64,000 nt of DNA from an uncultured Bacteroidota bacterium (GTDB lineage: Bacteria; Bacteroidota; Bacteroidia; Flavobacteriales; Flavobacteriaceae), in assembly GCA_913060705.1 (NCBI GenBank), contig CAJXTX010000001.1, positions 1-64,000 of the forward strand, read 5' to 3'. The notes beneath the pieces were generated by a model that ran no database searches, had not been told where the DNA came from, and worked only from the letters and a program-made list of their open reading frames with translations. The position numbers were made by a program, and so were the translations under genes. Each line of letters starts with the position of its first letter. Positions within the stretch are counted from its first letter, which is position 1. This document shows, piece by piece, positions 9,361 through 18,726 of the stretch.

Positions 9361-11424
9361 ATGCCGAAAGAAGATCAAATACATCCGCCTGTTGGGGCGG
9401 AACATCCGTATACGTTAGAAAAACACAACCATTCAAGAGTAGATCCTTATTATTGGCTGCGAGAGCGAGAATCTCCTGAGGTCTTAGCACATTTACAGCA
9501 GGAGAAGGACTATTATGAAAAAGTTACAGCTGGACAGGATGTTCTAAAAGAAACACTGTACAAAGAGATTCGATCGCGCATTAAAGAAGACGATACCACC
9601 TTGCCGGTATTTCGAAATGGGTACTGGTACGAAACGCGCTTTAAGGAGGGGCTAGAGTACCCGATACATGTACGCTATAAAGACTCGAAGCTCAAGAATG
9701 AAGCACAGCTACTTTTTGACGTTAATGCCATGGCAGAGGGGCACGAGTACTATGACCTCAAAGGTATACGTGTAAGTTTCGACAATCAATTTGCGCTGTA
9801 TGCCGAAGATCCTGTTTCTAGAAGGCAATACACGATTGGTGTAAAATCATTGGAAGATGGAATGCTATTACCAGACCGTATTGAGAATACTACGGGTTCG
9901 GGATGCTGGAGTGAAAGTAATGAGGTGTTTTTTTATGTCAAGAAAGACCCAGAAACCCTTCGGGCTTATGCCGTCTACAGGCATGTTATAGGAACTGATT
10001 CGGCAGAGGATGTTTGTGTGTTTTTAGAAGAAGATGAGACTTTTAATGTCGGAGTATATCTGTCTAAAAGTAAAAGGTATATCATCATTGTGTCTGGATC
10101 TACCTTAACAACCGAATATCAAATCCTTTCTTCTTCAGATCCATATGGATCTTTTGCGTTATTTAGCCCAAGGGAGCGCGGATTAGAGTACAGTATTGAT
10201 CATTTTGAAGATCACTTCTATATTCTTACGAATAAGGACGGTGCAACTAATTTTAAATTGATGCGCACTTCAGTCGACCAAACAGCTGCTGCGCATTGGG
10301 AATTGTTTTTAGATCACCGCCCTGACGTTTTGTTAGAGGATTTTGATTGCTTTCGTGAATTCTATGTGTTGGCAGAGCGAGAACGGGGCTTAACACGATT
10401 GCGCATTATTCATTGGGACGGTTCTGATGATTGTTTTATTCCCATTGAAGGTGAAACCTATGTCTGTGACCTCTACGACAATCCTGAGTTTGACACTTCA
10501 GTGATTCGCTATTATGTGAATTCAATGACTGTTCCTGCTAGTGTTTACGCCTATGATGTAAAGGAGAAATCTTCAACACTACTGAAACGCCAGGAGATTA
10601 TTGGAGGATACGATGAAAGTCAGTACGTTTCATCTCGAATTTGGGTTAGCGCTAAAGACGGGGTTAAAATTCCGGTGAGTATAGTAAAACGTAAAGATTG
10701 CAGCGAGCAGGCCCCAACGTTATTATACGCCTATGGATCTTACGGTCACACCGTAGACCCTACCTTTTCGATTTCACGCTTATCCCTATTGGATCGAGGA
10801 TTTGTTTTTGCCATTGCTCACGTGAGAGGATCTCAATATTTAGGTAGGCCTTGGTACGATTCGGGCAAGATGGAGCACAAAAAAAACACCTTCACGGATT
10901 TCATAGCGGTCTCACAGCACCTTATAACTGCGCAGATAGCCCATAAAGACAAACTTTTTGCCATGGGAGGATCTGCTGGCGGCTTGTTAATGGGTGTCAT
11001 CCTCAATGAGGCCCCTCATTTATACAAAGGCGTTATAGCAGCGGTGCCATTTGTCGACGTTGTCACTACAATGCTCGATGATTCCATACCCCTTACTACC
11101 GGGGAGTACGACGAATGGGGTAATCCGAATAAGGAAAAGGAGTACTACACCATGCTCTCGTATTCTCCTTATGATAATGTAAAAACCCAAGCTTATCCTA
11201 ACATTTATGTAAGTACGGGTTTCCATGATTCTCAAGTGCAGTATTGGGAGCCTGCCAAATGGGTATTGAAGCTCAGAAAACATAATACAGCAGACACTAG
11301 AATTCTTCTCGATATTGATTTGTCTGCGGGACACGGAGGAGCGTCGGGCAGGTTTGAGCAATTAAAGGAGATTGCTAAGGAGTATGCCTTTATGATTGAA
11401 CTATCTGAAAATCAGACTATTTAG
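9361..11424 (+). CDS. ptrB: S9 family oligopeptidase B-like serine peptidase
   Basis: A 687-residue prolyl-oligopeptidase-family enzyme. An N-terminal seven-bladed propeller region covers about 70-400, preceded by the VDPYYWLRER motif near residue 27. A C-terminal alpha/beta hydrolase domain has the nucleophile in GGSAGG (Ser538), the acidic residue in the TGFHDSQVQYWEP region, and the catalytic His in AGHGGASGR near the end. The pattern is that of oligopeptidase B (cleavage after Arg/Lys in short peptides) rather than prolyl endopeptidase. No signal peptide is seen, so it is probably cytoplasmic. It follows the metalloprotease gene by 5 bases. Confidence 0.9.
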   Translation: MPKEDQIHPPVGAEHPYTLEKHNHSRVDPYYWLRERESPEVLAHLQQEKDYYEKVTAGQDVLKETLYKEIRSRIKEDDTTLPVFRNGYWYETRFKEGLEYPIHVRYKDSKLKNEAQLLFDVNAMAEGHEYYDLKGIRVSFDNQFALYAEDPVSRRQYTIGVKSLEDGMLLPDRIENTTGSGCWSESNEVFFYVKKDPETLRAYAVYRHVIGTDSAEDVCVFLEEDETFNVGVYLSKSKRYIIIVSGSTLTTEYQILSSSDPYGSFALFSPRERGLEYSIDHFEDHFYILTNKDGATNFKLMRTSVDQTAAAHWELFLDHRPDVLLEDFDCFREFYVLAERERGLTRLRIIHWDGSDDCFIPIEGETYVCDLYDNPEFDTSVIRYYVNSMTVPASVYAYDVKEKSSTLLKRQEIIGGYDESQYVSSRIWVSAKDGVKIPVSIVKRKDCSEQAPTLLYAYGSYGHTVDPTFSISRLSLLDRGFVFAIAHVRGSQYLGRPWYDSGKMEHKKNTFTDFIAVSQHLITAQIAHKDKLFAMGGSAGGLLMGVILNEAPHLYKGVIAAVPFVDVVTTMLDDSIPLTTGEYDEWGNPNKEKEYYTMLSYSPYDNVKTQAYPNIYVSTGFHDSQVQYWEPAKWVLKLRKHNTADTRILLDIDLSAGHGGASGRFEQLKEIAKEYAFMIELSENQTI

Positions 11425-11427
11425 AGT

Positions 11428-12516
11428 TTGAGTATATTTGTCAAAATTTTTGGTTTGTTTCTACCTTTTAGTAAACGAAAAAAAGTTAAAGCGGTTGATT
11501 CTTTCCTTCATTTGGTGGGAAACACCCCTCTATTAAAACTCAATCGTTCTGTTACAGCTGTTCCGGGTGCTGTTTATGCCAAACTTGAATGGTTTAACCC
11601 AGGACAGTCTTCTAAAGATCGAATCGCCCTCCATATTATTGAAAATGCAGAGAAAAAGGGCTTGTTAAAGCCGGGTGACACTGTAGTCGAGACTACCTCT
11701 GGAAATACAGGTTTTAGTTTAGCTATGGCTAGTATGGTCAAGGGTTATAAGTGTATTCTGGCGGTTAGTTCTAAGTCTTCTCAAGATAAAATCGATACGC
11801 TTAAGGCGATGGGTGCTGAGGTGCACGTTTGTCCGGCGCATGTGTCTGCAGAAGATCCTAGATCGTATTACGAAGTAGCCAAGCGCATTCATCAAGAGAC
11901 CCCAAACTCTATTTACATCAATCAGTATTTCAATGCCTTAAACACTGAGGCGCACTATCTTACTACCGGTCCAGAAATTTGGGAACAAACCAATGGGACC
12001 ATAACACATCTCGTAGCATGTAGTGGAACAGGGGGGACTATCTCAGGAACGGCTCGTTTTTTGAAAGAAAAGAACAAGAACATTCAAATCCTTGGAATTG
12101 ATGCCTACGGATCTGTTATCAAAAAGTACCACGAAACCGGAAAGCTTGATGAGAACGAGATCCATCCTTATCGAATAGAAGGATTAGGTAAAAACTTGAT
12201 TCCTACAGCTACCGACTTCGAAAGCATTGATCGTTTTATTAAGGTCACGGATAAAGATGCCGCTCTTAGTGCGCGTTACTTGGCAAAAACCGAAGGCGTA
12301 TTTGCTGGATATACCTCAGGTGCCGCCTTACAGGGTGTTTTGCAATATGCAGAGGAGGGTACTTTTAAGAAGGATAGCGTAATCGTAGTTATTTTTCCAG
12401 ATCACGGATCTAGATACTTGAGCAAGATTTATAATGATCAATGGATGCAAGATCAGGGCTTTACAGAAGAAGAGTCGTTTGAAAGCGCTGCTGAACTCTC
12501 AAAAAGCATCCAATAG
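11428..12516 (+). CDS. PLP-dependent cysteine synthase-family enzyme, candidate cysteate synthase
   Basis: A fold-type II PLP enzyme of up to 362 residues. The PLP lysine is in PGQSSKDR (Lys63), the phosphate/substrate loop is TTSGNTG (about 89-95), and the glycine-rich phosphate cup is [11 protein letters not shown] (about 195). The family makes cysteine or related amino acids by beta-replacement. The next gene encodes an alpha-oxoamine synthase, the partner expected for sulfonolipid synthesis, so cysteate synthase is an attractive reading; plain cysteine synthase or cystathionine beta-synthase remains possible. The start is uncertain. The longest frame opens at a TTG 3 bases after the previous stop, but TATATTTG at 11433-11440 looks like a -7 element inside it. 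If real, a later start such as TTG at 11455 is needed. Confidence 0.85.
   Translation: MSIFVKIFGLFLPFSKRKKVKAVDSFLHLVGNTPLLKLNRSVTAVPGAVYAKLEWFNPGQSSKDRIALHIIENAEKKGLLKPGDTVVETTSGNTGFSLAMASMVKGYKCILAVSSKSSQDKIDTLKAMGAEVHVCPAHVSAEDPRSYYEVAKRIHQETPNSIYINQYFNALNTEAHYLTTGPEIWEQTNGTITHLVACSGTGGTISGTARFLKEKNKNIQILGIDAYGSVIKKYHETGKLDENEIHPYRIEGLGKNLIPTATDFESIDRFIKVTDKDAALSARYLAKTEGVFAGYTSGAALQGVLQYAEEGTFKKDSVIVVIFPDHGSRYLSKIYNDQWMQDQGFTEEESFESAAELSKSIQ
11433..11440 (+). promoter_or_regulatory. possible -7 promoter element for the cysteine/cysteate synthase gene
   Basis: TATATTTG is an exact TAnnTTTG match, but it overlaps the first codons of the longest reading frame and no -33 element is clear. 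Either the gene starts later or the match is chance. Confidence 0.35.
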
Positions 12517-12555
12517 TAGCTAATCTAAAGGTATACAGCATTTAAGTTTTAATCT

Positions 12556-12563
12556 TACTTTTG
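12556..12563 (+). promoter_or_regulatory. -7 promoter element for the alpha-oxoamine synthase gene
   Basis: TACTTTTG is an exact TAnnTTTG match, 33 bases before the ATG at 12597, inside an 80-base intergenic gap. No clear -33 partner is seen. Confidence 0.6.
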
Positions 12564-12596
12564 CCTGTACTTCCACACACATTGATTTAAACTTTT

Positions 12597-13856
12597 ATGA
12601 GAGATTTATTCGATCGTATCATTGAAAATAAAGGTCCATTAGGTAAATGGGCAGAATATGCTGAAGGATACTTTGTCTTTCCAAAACTAGAAGGTCCTAT
12701 TTCGAATAGAATGAAATTTCAGGGGAGAGAAGTGATCACCTGGAGTATAAATGACTATTTAGGGCTGGCAAATCTAGAAGAAGTCAAGGCTGTAGATGCC
12801 GAAGCGGCCAGTACTTATGGTGCAGCCTATCCTATGGGAGCTCGAATGATGAGTGGTCATACGGATGCTCACGAGCAATTGCAAAATGAACTCGCCTCTT
12901 TCGTAAATAAAGAAGCTGCCTATCTCTTAAACTTTGGTTATCAAGGTATTATGTCAGCCGTTGATGCATTAGTAGGTAAGGATGATATCATTGTTTACGA
13001 CGTGGATTGTCATGCCTGTATCATTGATGGTGTCCGCTTACACATGGGTAAACGCTTTACCTTCAAGCACAACGACATTGAAAGTCTTGAAAAAAATCTA
13101 GAGCGCGCCTCTAAATTGGCAGAACAGCAGAATGGTGGGATTCTTGTAATCTCTGAAGGCGTCTTTGGAATGCGTGGAGAGCAAGGAAAACTCAAGGAGA
13201 TCGCTGCCCTCAAAGAAAAATACAACTTCCGTTTCTTGGTTGATGACGCTCACGGTTTTGGAACCTTAGGAGCAACAGGAGCAGGGGCAGGAGAAGAACA
13301 AGGAGTTCAAGATGCCATAGATGTCTACTTTGCCACCTTCGCAAAATCACTTGCCGGAATTGGAGCTTTTCTTGCGGCGGATAAGGAAATCATCGATTAC
13401 CTCAAATACAACCTTCGTTCTCAAATGTTCGCAAAATCTCTTCCAATGATCTATGTGAAGGGTGCATTAAAGCGTTTGGATATGCTTCGCAGCAAGCCCG
13501 AGATCAAGCAGAAGCTTTGGGAAAACGTGAATGCTCTTCAAAATGGTCTTAAAGAGAGAGGTTTTGATATTGGAACGACAACGAGTTGTGTGACTCCGGT
13601 TTATTTGAACGGAAGCATTCCTGAAGCCATGGCTTTAGTAAAAGATCTTAGAGAGAATTACGGTATATTCTGTTCGATTGTAGTATATCCTGTGATTCCT
13701 AAAGGATTAATCTTGTTGAGGATGATACCAACAGCTACTCACACATTAGAGGATGTTGCAATAACCTTAGATGCGTTTTCTTCGATTCGTGAACGTCTTG
13801 AAAACGGTACCTACAAAAGATTGTCAGCCGCAGTTTCTGCCGCGATGAACGAGTAG
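12597..13856 (+). CDS. alpha-oxoamine synthase (serine palmitoyltransferase / cysteate acyltransferase type)
   Basis: A 419-residue fold-type I PLP enzyme of the family that condenses an amino acid with an acyl thioester (Spt, KBL, BioF, HemA and the sulfonolipid enzyme). The PLP-lysine motif FAKSLAG places Lys250. The DDAHGFG motif (about 217) supplies the PLP-interacting Asp and His. The substrate-side motif YPMGARMMSGHT is near 82. The N-terminal extension and the DDAH motif fit the Bacteroidota sphingolipid-type enzymes better than KBL or BioF. Given the preceding cysteine/cysteate-synthase-like gene, the amino acid could be cysteate (giving 3-ketocapnine) rather than serine. Sequence alone does not decide. 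Confidence 0.87.
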   Translation: MRDLFDRIIENKGPLGKWAEYAEGYFVFPKLEGPISNRMKFQGREVITWSINDYLGLANLEEVKAVDAEAASTYGAAYPMGARMMSGHTDAHEQLQNELASFVNKEAAYLLNFGYQGIMSAVDALVGKDDIIVYDVDCHACIIDGVRLHMGKRFTFKHNDIESLEKNLERASKLAEQQNGGILVISEGVFGMRGEQGKLKEIAALKEKYNFRFLVDDAHGFGTLGATGAGAGEEQGVQDAIDVYFATFAKSLAGIGAFLAADKEIIDYLKYNLRSQMFAKSLPMIYVKGALKRLDMLRSKPEIKQKLWENVNALQNGLKERGFDIGTTTSCVTPVYLNGSIPEAMALVKDLRENYGIFCSIVVYPVIPKGLILLRMIPTATHTLEDVAITLDAFSSIRERLENGTYKRLSAAVSAAMNE

Positions 13857-13863
13857 GAATACC

Positions 13864-14982
13864 CTAGATCTCCTTTTTATAGGTTGCCCGTCTTTGAGTA
13901 ACGTACGGGTCAAAGTCCTTCCAAAGGCGTTGTATGGCTATATTGTCTTCTAGCTCCGGTGTTCTGTGTGCTATTTGAACGCCTCTTTTGTCGTATTCCG
14001 TTTTTAAAGAGGCAAAGAGTAGTGATGTTACGCCTTTGTTTTGGTACTCAGGGAGCACCCCAATGAGATAGAGTATGGCCGTTTTAGAATAGCGCTTAGC
14101 CCATAGTAGGTGGAGTATTCCCCACAATGAGAGTTTTCCATTCGCACGCTGCAGGGCTTTTGAAAATGAAGGCATCGTAATTGCAAACGCAATCATTTTA
14201 CCCTCATTATCAAATACAAACTTGATATACTCTGGGTTGATAAAAGTGAGGTACTTCTTTTTAAAATATTCTTTTTGCCGTTCACTTATAGGTACAAAAG
14301 AAGGTAGTTTAGCATACGACTCATTGAACAAGTCAAACATTTGGTCTGCCGCGCTTAACACTTCAGAGGTCTTCTTGAAATTTTGAAGTCTTAATTGATA
14401 CCTTTTTTGAATGAGGTCACTGAATTTCGCTATTTGATTCGCATCGACATTTGAAATCAAAAATTCACTCTCGAGGTATTTTTTTTCAGGCTCTAATCCA
14501 TATTTGATATAGTGTTTTTCATAATACTCGTGATTGTACCACGATATCATTGTACCTATGCGCTCAAACCCTTCCGTTAACACCCCAACCTTATCCATGT
14601 TAGAGAACCCTACAGGGCCTTCAATGAAAGAAAGTTGCTCTTTCTTGCCGATGGCAACTACCTCGTCTAAGAGCGCTTTAGAAACCTCGTAATCGTCAAT
14701 GAAATCGAACCAACCGAAACGCATTTTGGGTACACCTTGTTCATTGATCTCCAGGCGGTTTACGATGGCCGCTATACGTCCAACTATCTTTTGCTCTTTT
14801 TTTGCAATAAAATAACGCGCTTCTGCGTGCTCAAAAACGGGATTGATTTCAGGATCAAAAAAATCTAATTCATCGGCTATAATAGGGGGTACCCAATACT
14901 TATTACCTTTATAGAGTTCAAAAGGAAAACGAATAAAAGTCTCAAGTGCTTTCTTGCCGTGTAATTCTTCAATAGAAATCAT
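13864..14982 (-). CDS. GNAT-like N-acyltransferase, possible ceramide-synthase-type enzyme
   Basis: A 372-residue protein starting at the ATG at 14982; the frame extends to a TTG at 15000, but the ATG is the better start. The N-terminal motif FIRFPFELYKGNKYWVPPI is typical of a large bacterial family with GNAT-like folds. The C-terminal part has a GNAT-like stretch (ILYLIGVLPEYQNKGVTSLLF) matching an acetyl/acyl-CoA binding region. Such genes are often auto-labelled GTP cyclohydrolase, for which there is no support. As I recall, the bacterial ceramide synthase of Caulobacter belongs to a similar family. Convergent placement 7 bases from the alpha-oxoamine synthase fits a role in N-acylating a sphingoid or capnine base, but this is inference. 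Confidence 0.78.
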   Translation of the reverse strand: MISIEELHGKKALETFIRFPFELYKGNKYWVPPIIADELDFFDPEINPVFEHAEARYFIAKKEQKIVGRIAAIVNRLEINEQGVPKMRFGWFDFIDDYEVSKALLDEVVAIGKKEQLSFIEGPVGFSNMDKVGVLTEGFERIGTMISWYNHEYYEKHYIKYGLEPEKKYLESEFLISNVDANQIAKFSDLIQKRYQLRLQNFKKTSEVLSAADQMFDLFNESYAKLPSFVPISERQKEYFKKKYLTFINPEYIKFVFDNEGKMIAFAITMPSFSKALQRANGKLSLWGILHLLWAKRYSKTAILYLIGVLPEYQNKGVTSLLFASLKTEYDKRGVQIAHRTPELEDNIAIQRLWKDFDPYVTQRRATYKKEI

Positions 14983-15031
14983 GCTTCTAAAGTACTTCAA
15001 AATTCAAGAAAGCATAGGCTAAAATCAGAAT

Positions 15032-17443
15032 ATGAAAGAGCAGTTGATAGGTATAGTAAGCTCCTTGCGAATACACCTCCTTGTTGTTTTAGGGTTTGTA
15101 GCCCTCTCTCTGGGATTGTTTTATCCGATCCTTCAAGGCAAGGCTTTATACCAATCTGATATTGCTCAGTATAAAGGAATGTCTCATTTTCGAGACCAAT
15201 CTCGCCTGGATGGAAAGGAATCTTACTGGACCCAGGCCGCTTTTGGTGGAATGCCCACCTATCAACTGGGAGCACACTACAGCTATAATATGCTTAGAGG
15301 AATCGATAAGATTATTCGATTTTTACCTAGGCCGGCCGATTATGTATTTCTCTATCTACTTGGCGCCTATTTGTTTTTAGTATTAATAGGAGTAGGGTAT
15401 AGAGGAGCGGTGATAGGGGCACTCGGATTTGCCCTTGCAACCTACCATTTAATCATCCTAGATGTAGGTCATAACGCTAAGGCACACGCCATAGGATACT
15501 TTCCCTTTGTTTTAGCTGCACTATATGGACTGTTTATGGGTAAACGTAAGATGCTCTGCACTTTAGCGCTTACCTTATTTATCGGCTTAGAGATTTATGC
15601 GAATCATTATCAGATGACCTATTACCTTTTCATGGCCATAGGATTGTTGTGGTTGATTATAGGATGGCAGCGCATGAGAGCACAGCAGATAAGGGATTTT
15701 TCTATCTCCACAGGGATGTTCGTTTTAGCACTCGTATGGGCCATTGCCTTAAATGCAACTTCACTACTAGCTACGAGAGAATACGCATCCTTTAGTACTA
15801 GAGGTGAATCGACATTAACAATAGACCCACAAGGAAACCCGACGCAAGCCATGGATGGTCTTAGCTACGACTATATTACTCAATACAGCTATGGTATTTC
15901 AGAGTCATTAAACCTTTTGTTTCCTAGGTTTGTAGGGGGCGGAAATGCAGAGCCTCTAAAAGAAGACTCGGCACTTTTCCGATTTCTTAGAGCGAATAAC
16001 GTTCCTCGATTATCGGCTCTTGATTTTATAAAGAAAGCCCCATTGTATTGGGGGAGTCAGCCCATCGTTGCAGCGCCTGCCTACCTCGGAATTACCCTTG
16101 TTCTGCTCGCATTCCTAGGTCTATTGTATCTCAATCGTACCTATAGATTAGTGTTCATTTTAATGGGTCTTGTTTTTCTAGCACTCTCTTGGGGAAAGAA
16201 TTTCTCTGCGCTTACTTCTTTGATGATTGAATACGTTCCATTCTACAATAAGTTTAGGGCGGTTTCATCTATTCAAGTAATTCTCTCCTTGCTTGTGCCT
16301 TTACTCGGAGCTTATGGGGTATCTCAGTATCTCAAAGACCCAAAGAAGACGCTCTTGAAACCCTTGTCTATAGGGCTTTTGGTAACGGTTGTATTCGCAA
16401 CTGTATTTGGGATAACAAGTGATTTTACAGGGGCATCGGATAGCTTATATCAAGAAAATTATGGTGAGTCTTTTGTAAGTGCCCTTGTTAAAGACCGCCA
16501 AGATGTTTTTTATGCCGATTTGATACGTTCGGTTGTTCTCGGAGCACTTGTGTTACTCGTTCTTTATACTCAACATATATCTAGAGTGAAGCGAATTAGC
16601 TATGTCCTTATAGGAGCACTAGTGGTCTTCGACTTGGGAGGTGTGGCGAAAAGGTACATAACCCCTGACGATTTTGTAAGTCAAACACGAGTGGATCGCC
16701 CCTTTCAAGCTTCAGCTGTAGATCTGGAACTTCAAAAAGATGGAGCTTATTTCAAAGTATTCAATATTAACGAAGGTTTGAATGGAGCTAGAACCTCCTA
16801 TTTTCACAGATCAATTGGTGGATATCATGCGGCAAAACCCGCCTATATTCAGCATTTCACTGACTATTTAATTTATCAAGATCACCCCGAAGTATTAGAT
16901 ATTCTCAATGTCAAGTATTTGATCACTTCTGATCAAAACGGCGAAGAGATTAGTGTGCCTTATCCAACTACGCTAGGAGCTGCTTGGTTTGTTTCTTCTC
17001 TGTTTGCTGCAGAAAGTGAACAAGAGGCACTTTTGGCTCTAAAAGAACAAGACTACGGTACAGAGGCTTCAGTTTTGGGTGACCTTCCGGCACAAATGAG
17101 TTATAACCAAAGTGCATCTGATTTTATTGAAGTCGTGCATGCTGAGGAGGGTGAAATTGAATACCACTATTCGGCTTCCGAAAAGCGTTTTGCCGTCTTT
17201 TCGGAATGGTATTATACCCCGAGTCCTACAGACTGGGTAATGGAGGTGGATGGTAAGAGCATTCCATTGTATCGCGCTAATTATGCTCTCATGGGGGCAG
17301 AACTTCCTGCAGGCGAACATCAGGTGAAGCTAAGCTTTAGGCCTAGGGTAATTGAACGGGCGGATCTCATCCGCCTTCCAGCCCAGGCGCTATTTTTATT
17401 GATTCTTCTATTAACTCCACTTATGCGATGGAAAAAAGGTTAG
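15032..17443 (+). CDS. YfhO-family polytopic membrane protein
   Basis: An 803-residue integral membrane protein with about 12 hydrophobic segments between residues 12 and 540, then a large soluble C-terminal region (about 550-780) and a last membrane segment ending LLLTPLMRWKKG. The N-terminal half has the YfhO pattern, including LYQSDIAQYKGMSHF and the FGGMPTYQL loop. These are GT-C-like proteins thought to act in cell-envelope glycosylation; in Gram-positives YfhO modifies lipoteichoic acid. Its 3' end overlaps the following glycosyltransferase gene by 16 bases, and the flippase follows, so the three are one operon for making or exporting an envelope glycan or glycolipid. Confidence 0.88.
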   Translation: MKEQLIGIVSSLRIHLLVVLGFVALSLGLFYPILQGKALYQSDIAQYKGMSHFRDQSRLDGKESYWTQAAFGGMPTYQLGAHYSYNMLRGIDKIIRFLPRPADYVFLYLLGAYLFLVLIGVGYRGAVIGALGFALATYHLIILDVGHNAKAHAIGYFPFVLAALYGLFMGKRKMLCTLALTLFIGLEIYANHYQMTYYLFMAIGLLWLIIGWQRMRAQQIRDFSISTGMFVLALVWAIALNATSLLATREYASFSTRGESTLTIDPQGNPTQAMDGLSYDYITQYSYGISESLNLLFPRFVGGGNAEPLKEDSALFRFLRANNVPRLSALDFIKKAPLYWGSQPIVAAPAYLGITLVLLAFLGLLYLNRTYRLVFILMGLVFLALSWGKNFSALTSLMIEYVPFYNKFRAVSSIQVILSLLVPLLGAYGVSQYLKDPKKTLLKPLSIGLLVTVVFATVFGITSDFTGASDSLYQENYGESFVSALVKDRQDVFYADLIRSVVLGALVLLVLYTQHISRVKRISYVLIGALVVFDLGGVAKRYITPDDFVSQTRVDRPFQASAVDLELQKDGAYFKVFNINEGLNGARTSYFHRSIGGYHAAKPAYIQHFTDYLIYQDHPEVLDILNVKYLITSDQNGEEISVPYPTTLGAAWFVSSLFAAESEQEALLALKEQDYGTEASVLGDLPAQMSYNQSASDFIEVVHAEEGEIEYHYSASEKRFAVFSEWYYTPSPTDWVMEVDGKSIPLYRANYALMGAELPAGEHQVKLSFRPRVIERADLIRLPAQALFLLILLLTPLMRWKKG

Positions 17444-18726
17444 AACCAGTAGTGGTAATCGCCTATTATTGGCCACCAGCTGGAGGGCCTGGAGTTCAAA
17501 GATGGCTAGGATTCACAAGATACTTTGCCGAAAATGGACTTAAACCTATCGTTATTGTACCCGAAAACCCCTTTTACCCACAACTGGATGCAAGTTTATC
17601 GGATATCACCATTGAAAAACTTGAGGTGGTAAGGGTGCCTATCATTGAACCTCTAAGATGGGCCGGTCGATTAGGGTTCTCGAATACTAGGGAATACGCA
17701 AAAGGACTCTTGCCTGATCGTCCTAAGGGATTTCTACAAAAGCTTCTGTTTACCATTCGTGGGAGCTTGTTTGTTCCGGATTCACGAGTTTTTTGGGTGA
17801 AGGCCGTTACCCGTGTGGTAAGAAAACTTATGGATGAGCGTTCAGTTGGTGTTTTAATCACTACGGGACCTCCTCATAGCGTTCATTTATCAGGTTTAAA
17901 ATTGGCATCGCAACGAAGAGATCTTAAATGGATTGCCGATTTCAGAGATCCTTGGACTGACATTGGATACCACCGATTACTTCCTATGAGTGGATTTGCT
18001 AAAAGAAGGCATCAACAGCTAGAGGCCCGGGTGATTCAGAAGGCTTCTTTAGTTTTAACCACCACGCAACATCTGGCAAATCATTACAAGAACAAGTACC
18101 GTGTAGCAAGTGAATCCATCACTAATGGATTTTCTGAATGGAATGCTGTAGTGGATGAGGCCACTGAAGAATTTATTCTCCTTCATATAGGTTCGTTATT
18201 TGCCCATCGCAACCCAGAAAAGTTATGGCGTGCCCTCCAGACAATTTCTAAATCAGAGACACAGGTCTCCACCAAGATGAAGCTTTGGTTTCTGGGAGAG
18301 GTAGATGATACGGTTAAAAAATCCTTACGCGCACACGATTTGGAAGAACAATGTTCATTCTTTGGATATGTCGCTAAAGACAAACTTCATGAGTTTACTT
18401 CAAAAGCCTCTTTGCTTTTGCTTGTCGAGGGAGATTCTGATGCCTACGACACGGTTATCCCTGGTAAACTATATGAATATCTTTCGATTCAGGCACCTTT
18501 GATGATTATTGGCCCTGAGAATTGGGAGGTGACTGAGATGGTAAAGGATTATCCTATGGTTCTTTCGCTGTCGCATCATGAAGAAGCGTCCATCATACCT
18601 TTTCTTGAAAGTTGCCGGTCTGCATTCAATCAAGAGCAAAAACCACCGCGTTTAAAAAGAAATGTGGCTCAGTACCAACATAAAGAGCTTACAAAATCAC
18701 TGGCCAAACATATCCATGGCTTATGA
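17428..18726 (+). CDS. GT4-type glycosyltransferase
   Basis: A 432-residue GT-B fold glycosyltransferase. The N-terminal domain begins VVVIAYYWPPAGGPGVQRWLGFTRYF, the pattern of Bacteroidota family-4 enzymes with a glycine-rich loop binding the acceptor. A Rossmann-like C-terminal donor domain follows, with GSLFAHRNPEKLWRAL, FFGYVAKDKLHEF and IPGKLYEYL (E-x7-E-type region near 350). No signal peptide; expected on the cytoplasmic face of the inner membrane. The ATG lies inside the YfhO gene, and its stop overlaps the flippase start by 4 bases (ATGA), so translation is coupled on both sides. Donor and acceptor sugars cannot be predicted. Confidence 0.88.
   Translation: MEKRLEPVVVIAYYWPPAGGPGVQRWLGFTRYFAENGLKPIVIVPENPFYPQLDASLSDITIEKLEVVRVPIIEPLRWAGRLGFSNTREYAKGLLPDRPKGFLQKLLFTIRGSLFVPDSRVFWVKAVTRVVRKLMDERSVGVLITTGPPHSVHLSGLKLASQRRDLKWIADFRDPWTDIGYHRLLPMSGFAKRRHQQLEARVIQKASLVLTTTQHLANHYKNKYRVASESITNGFSEWNAVVDEATEEFILLHIGSLFAHRNPEKLWRALQTISKSETQVSTKMKLWFLGEVDDTVKKSLRAHDLEEQCSFFGYVAKDKLHEFTSKASLLLLVEGDSDAYDTVIPGKLYEYLSIQAPLMIIGPENWEVTEMVKDYPMVLSLSHHEEASIIPFLESCRSAFNQEQKPPRLKRNVAQYQHKELTKSLAKHIHGL

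Noticed and set aside
11020-11361. 113-codon frame on the minus strand
   Set aside because: Lies wholly antisense to the oligopeptidase B gene, has no promoter-like element and no recognisable protein features.
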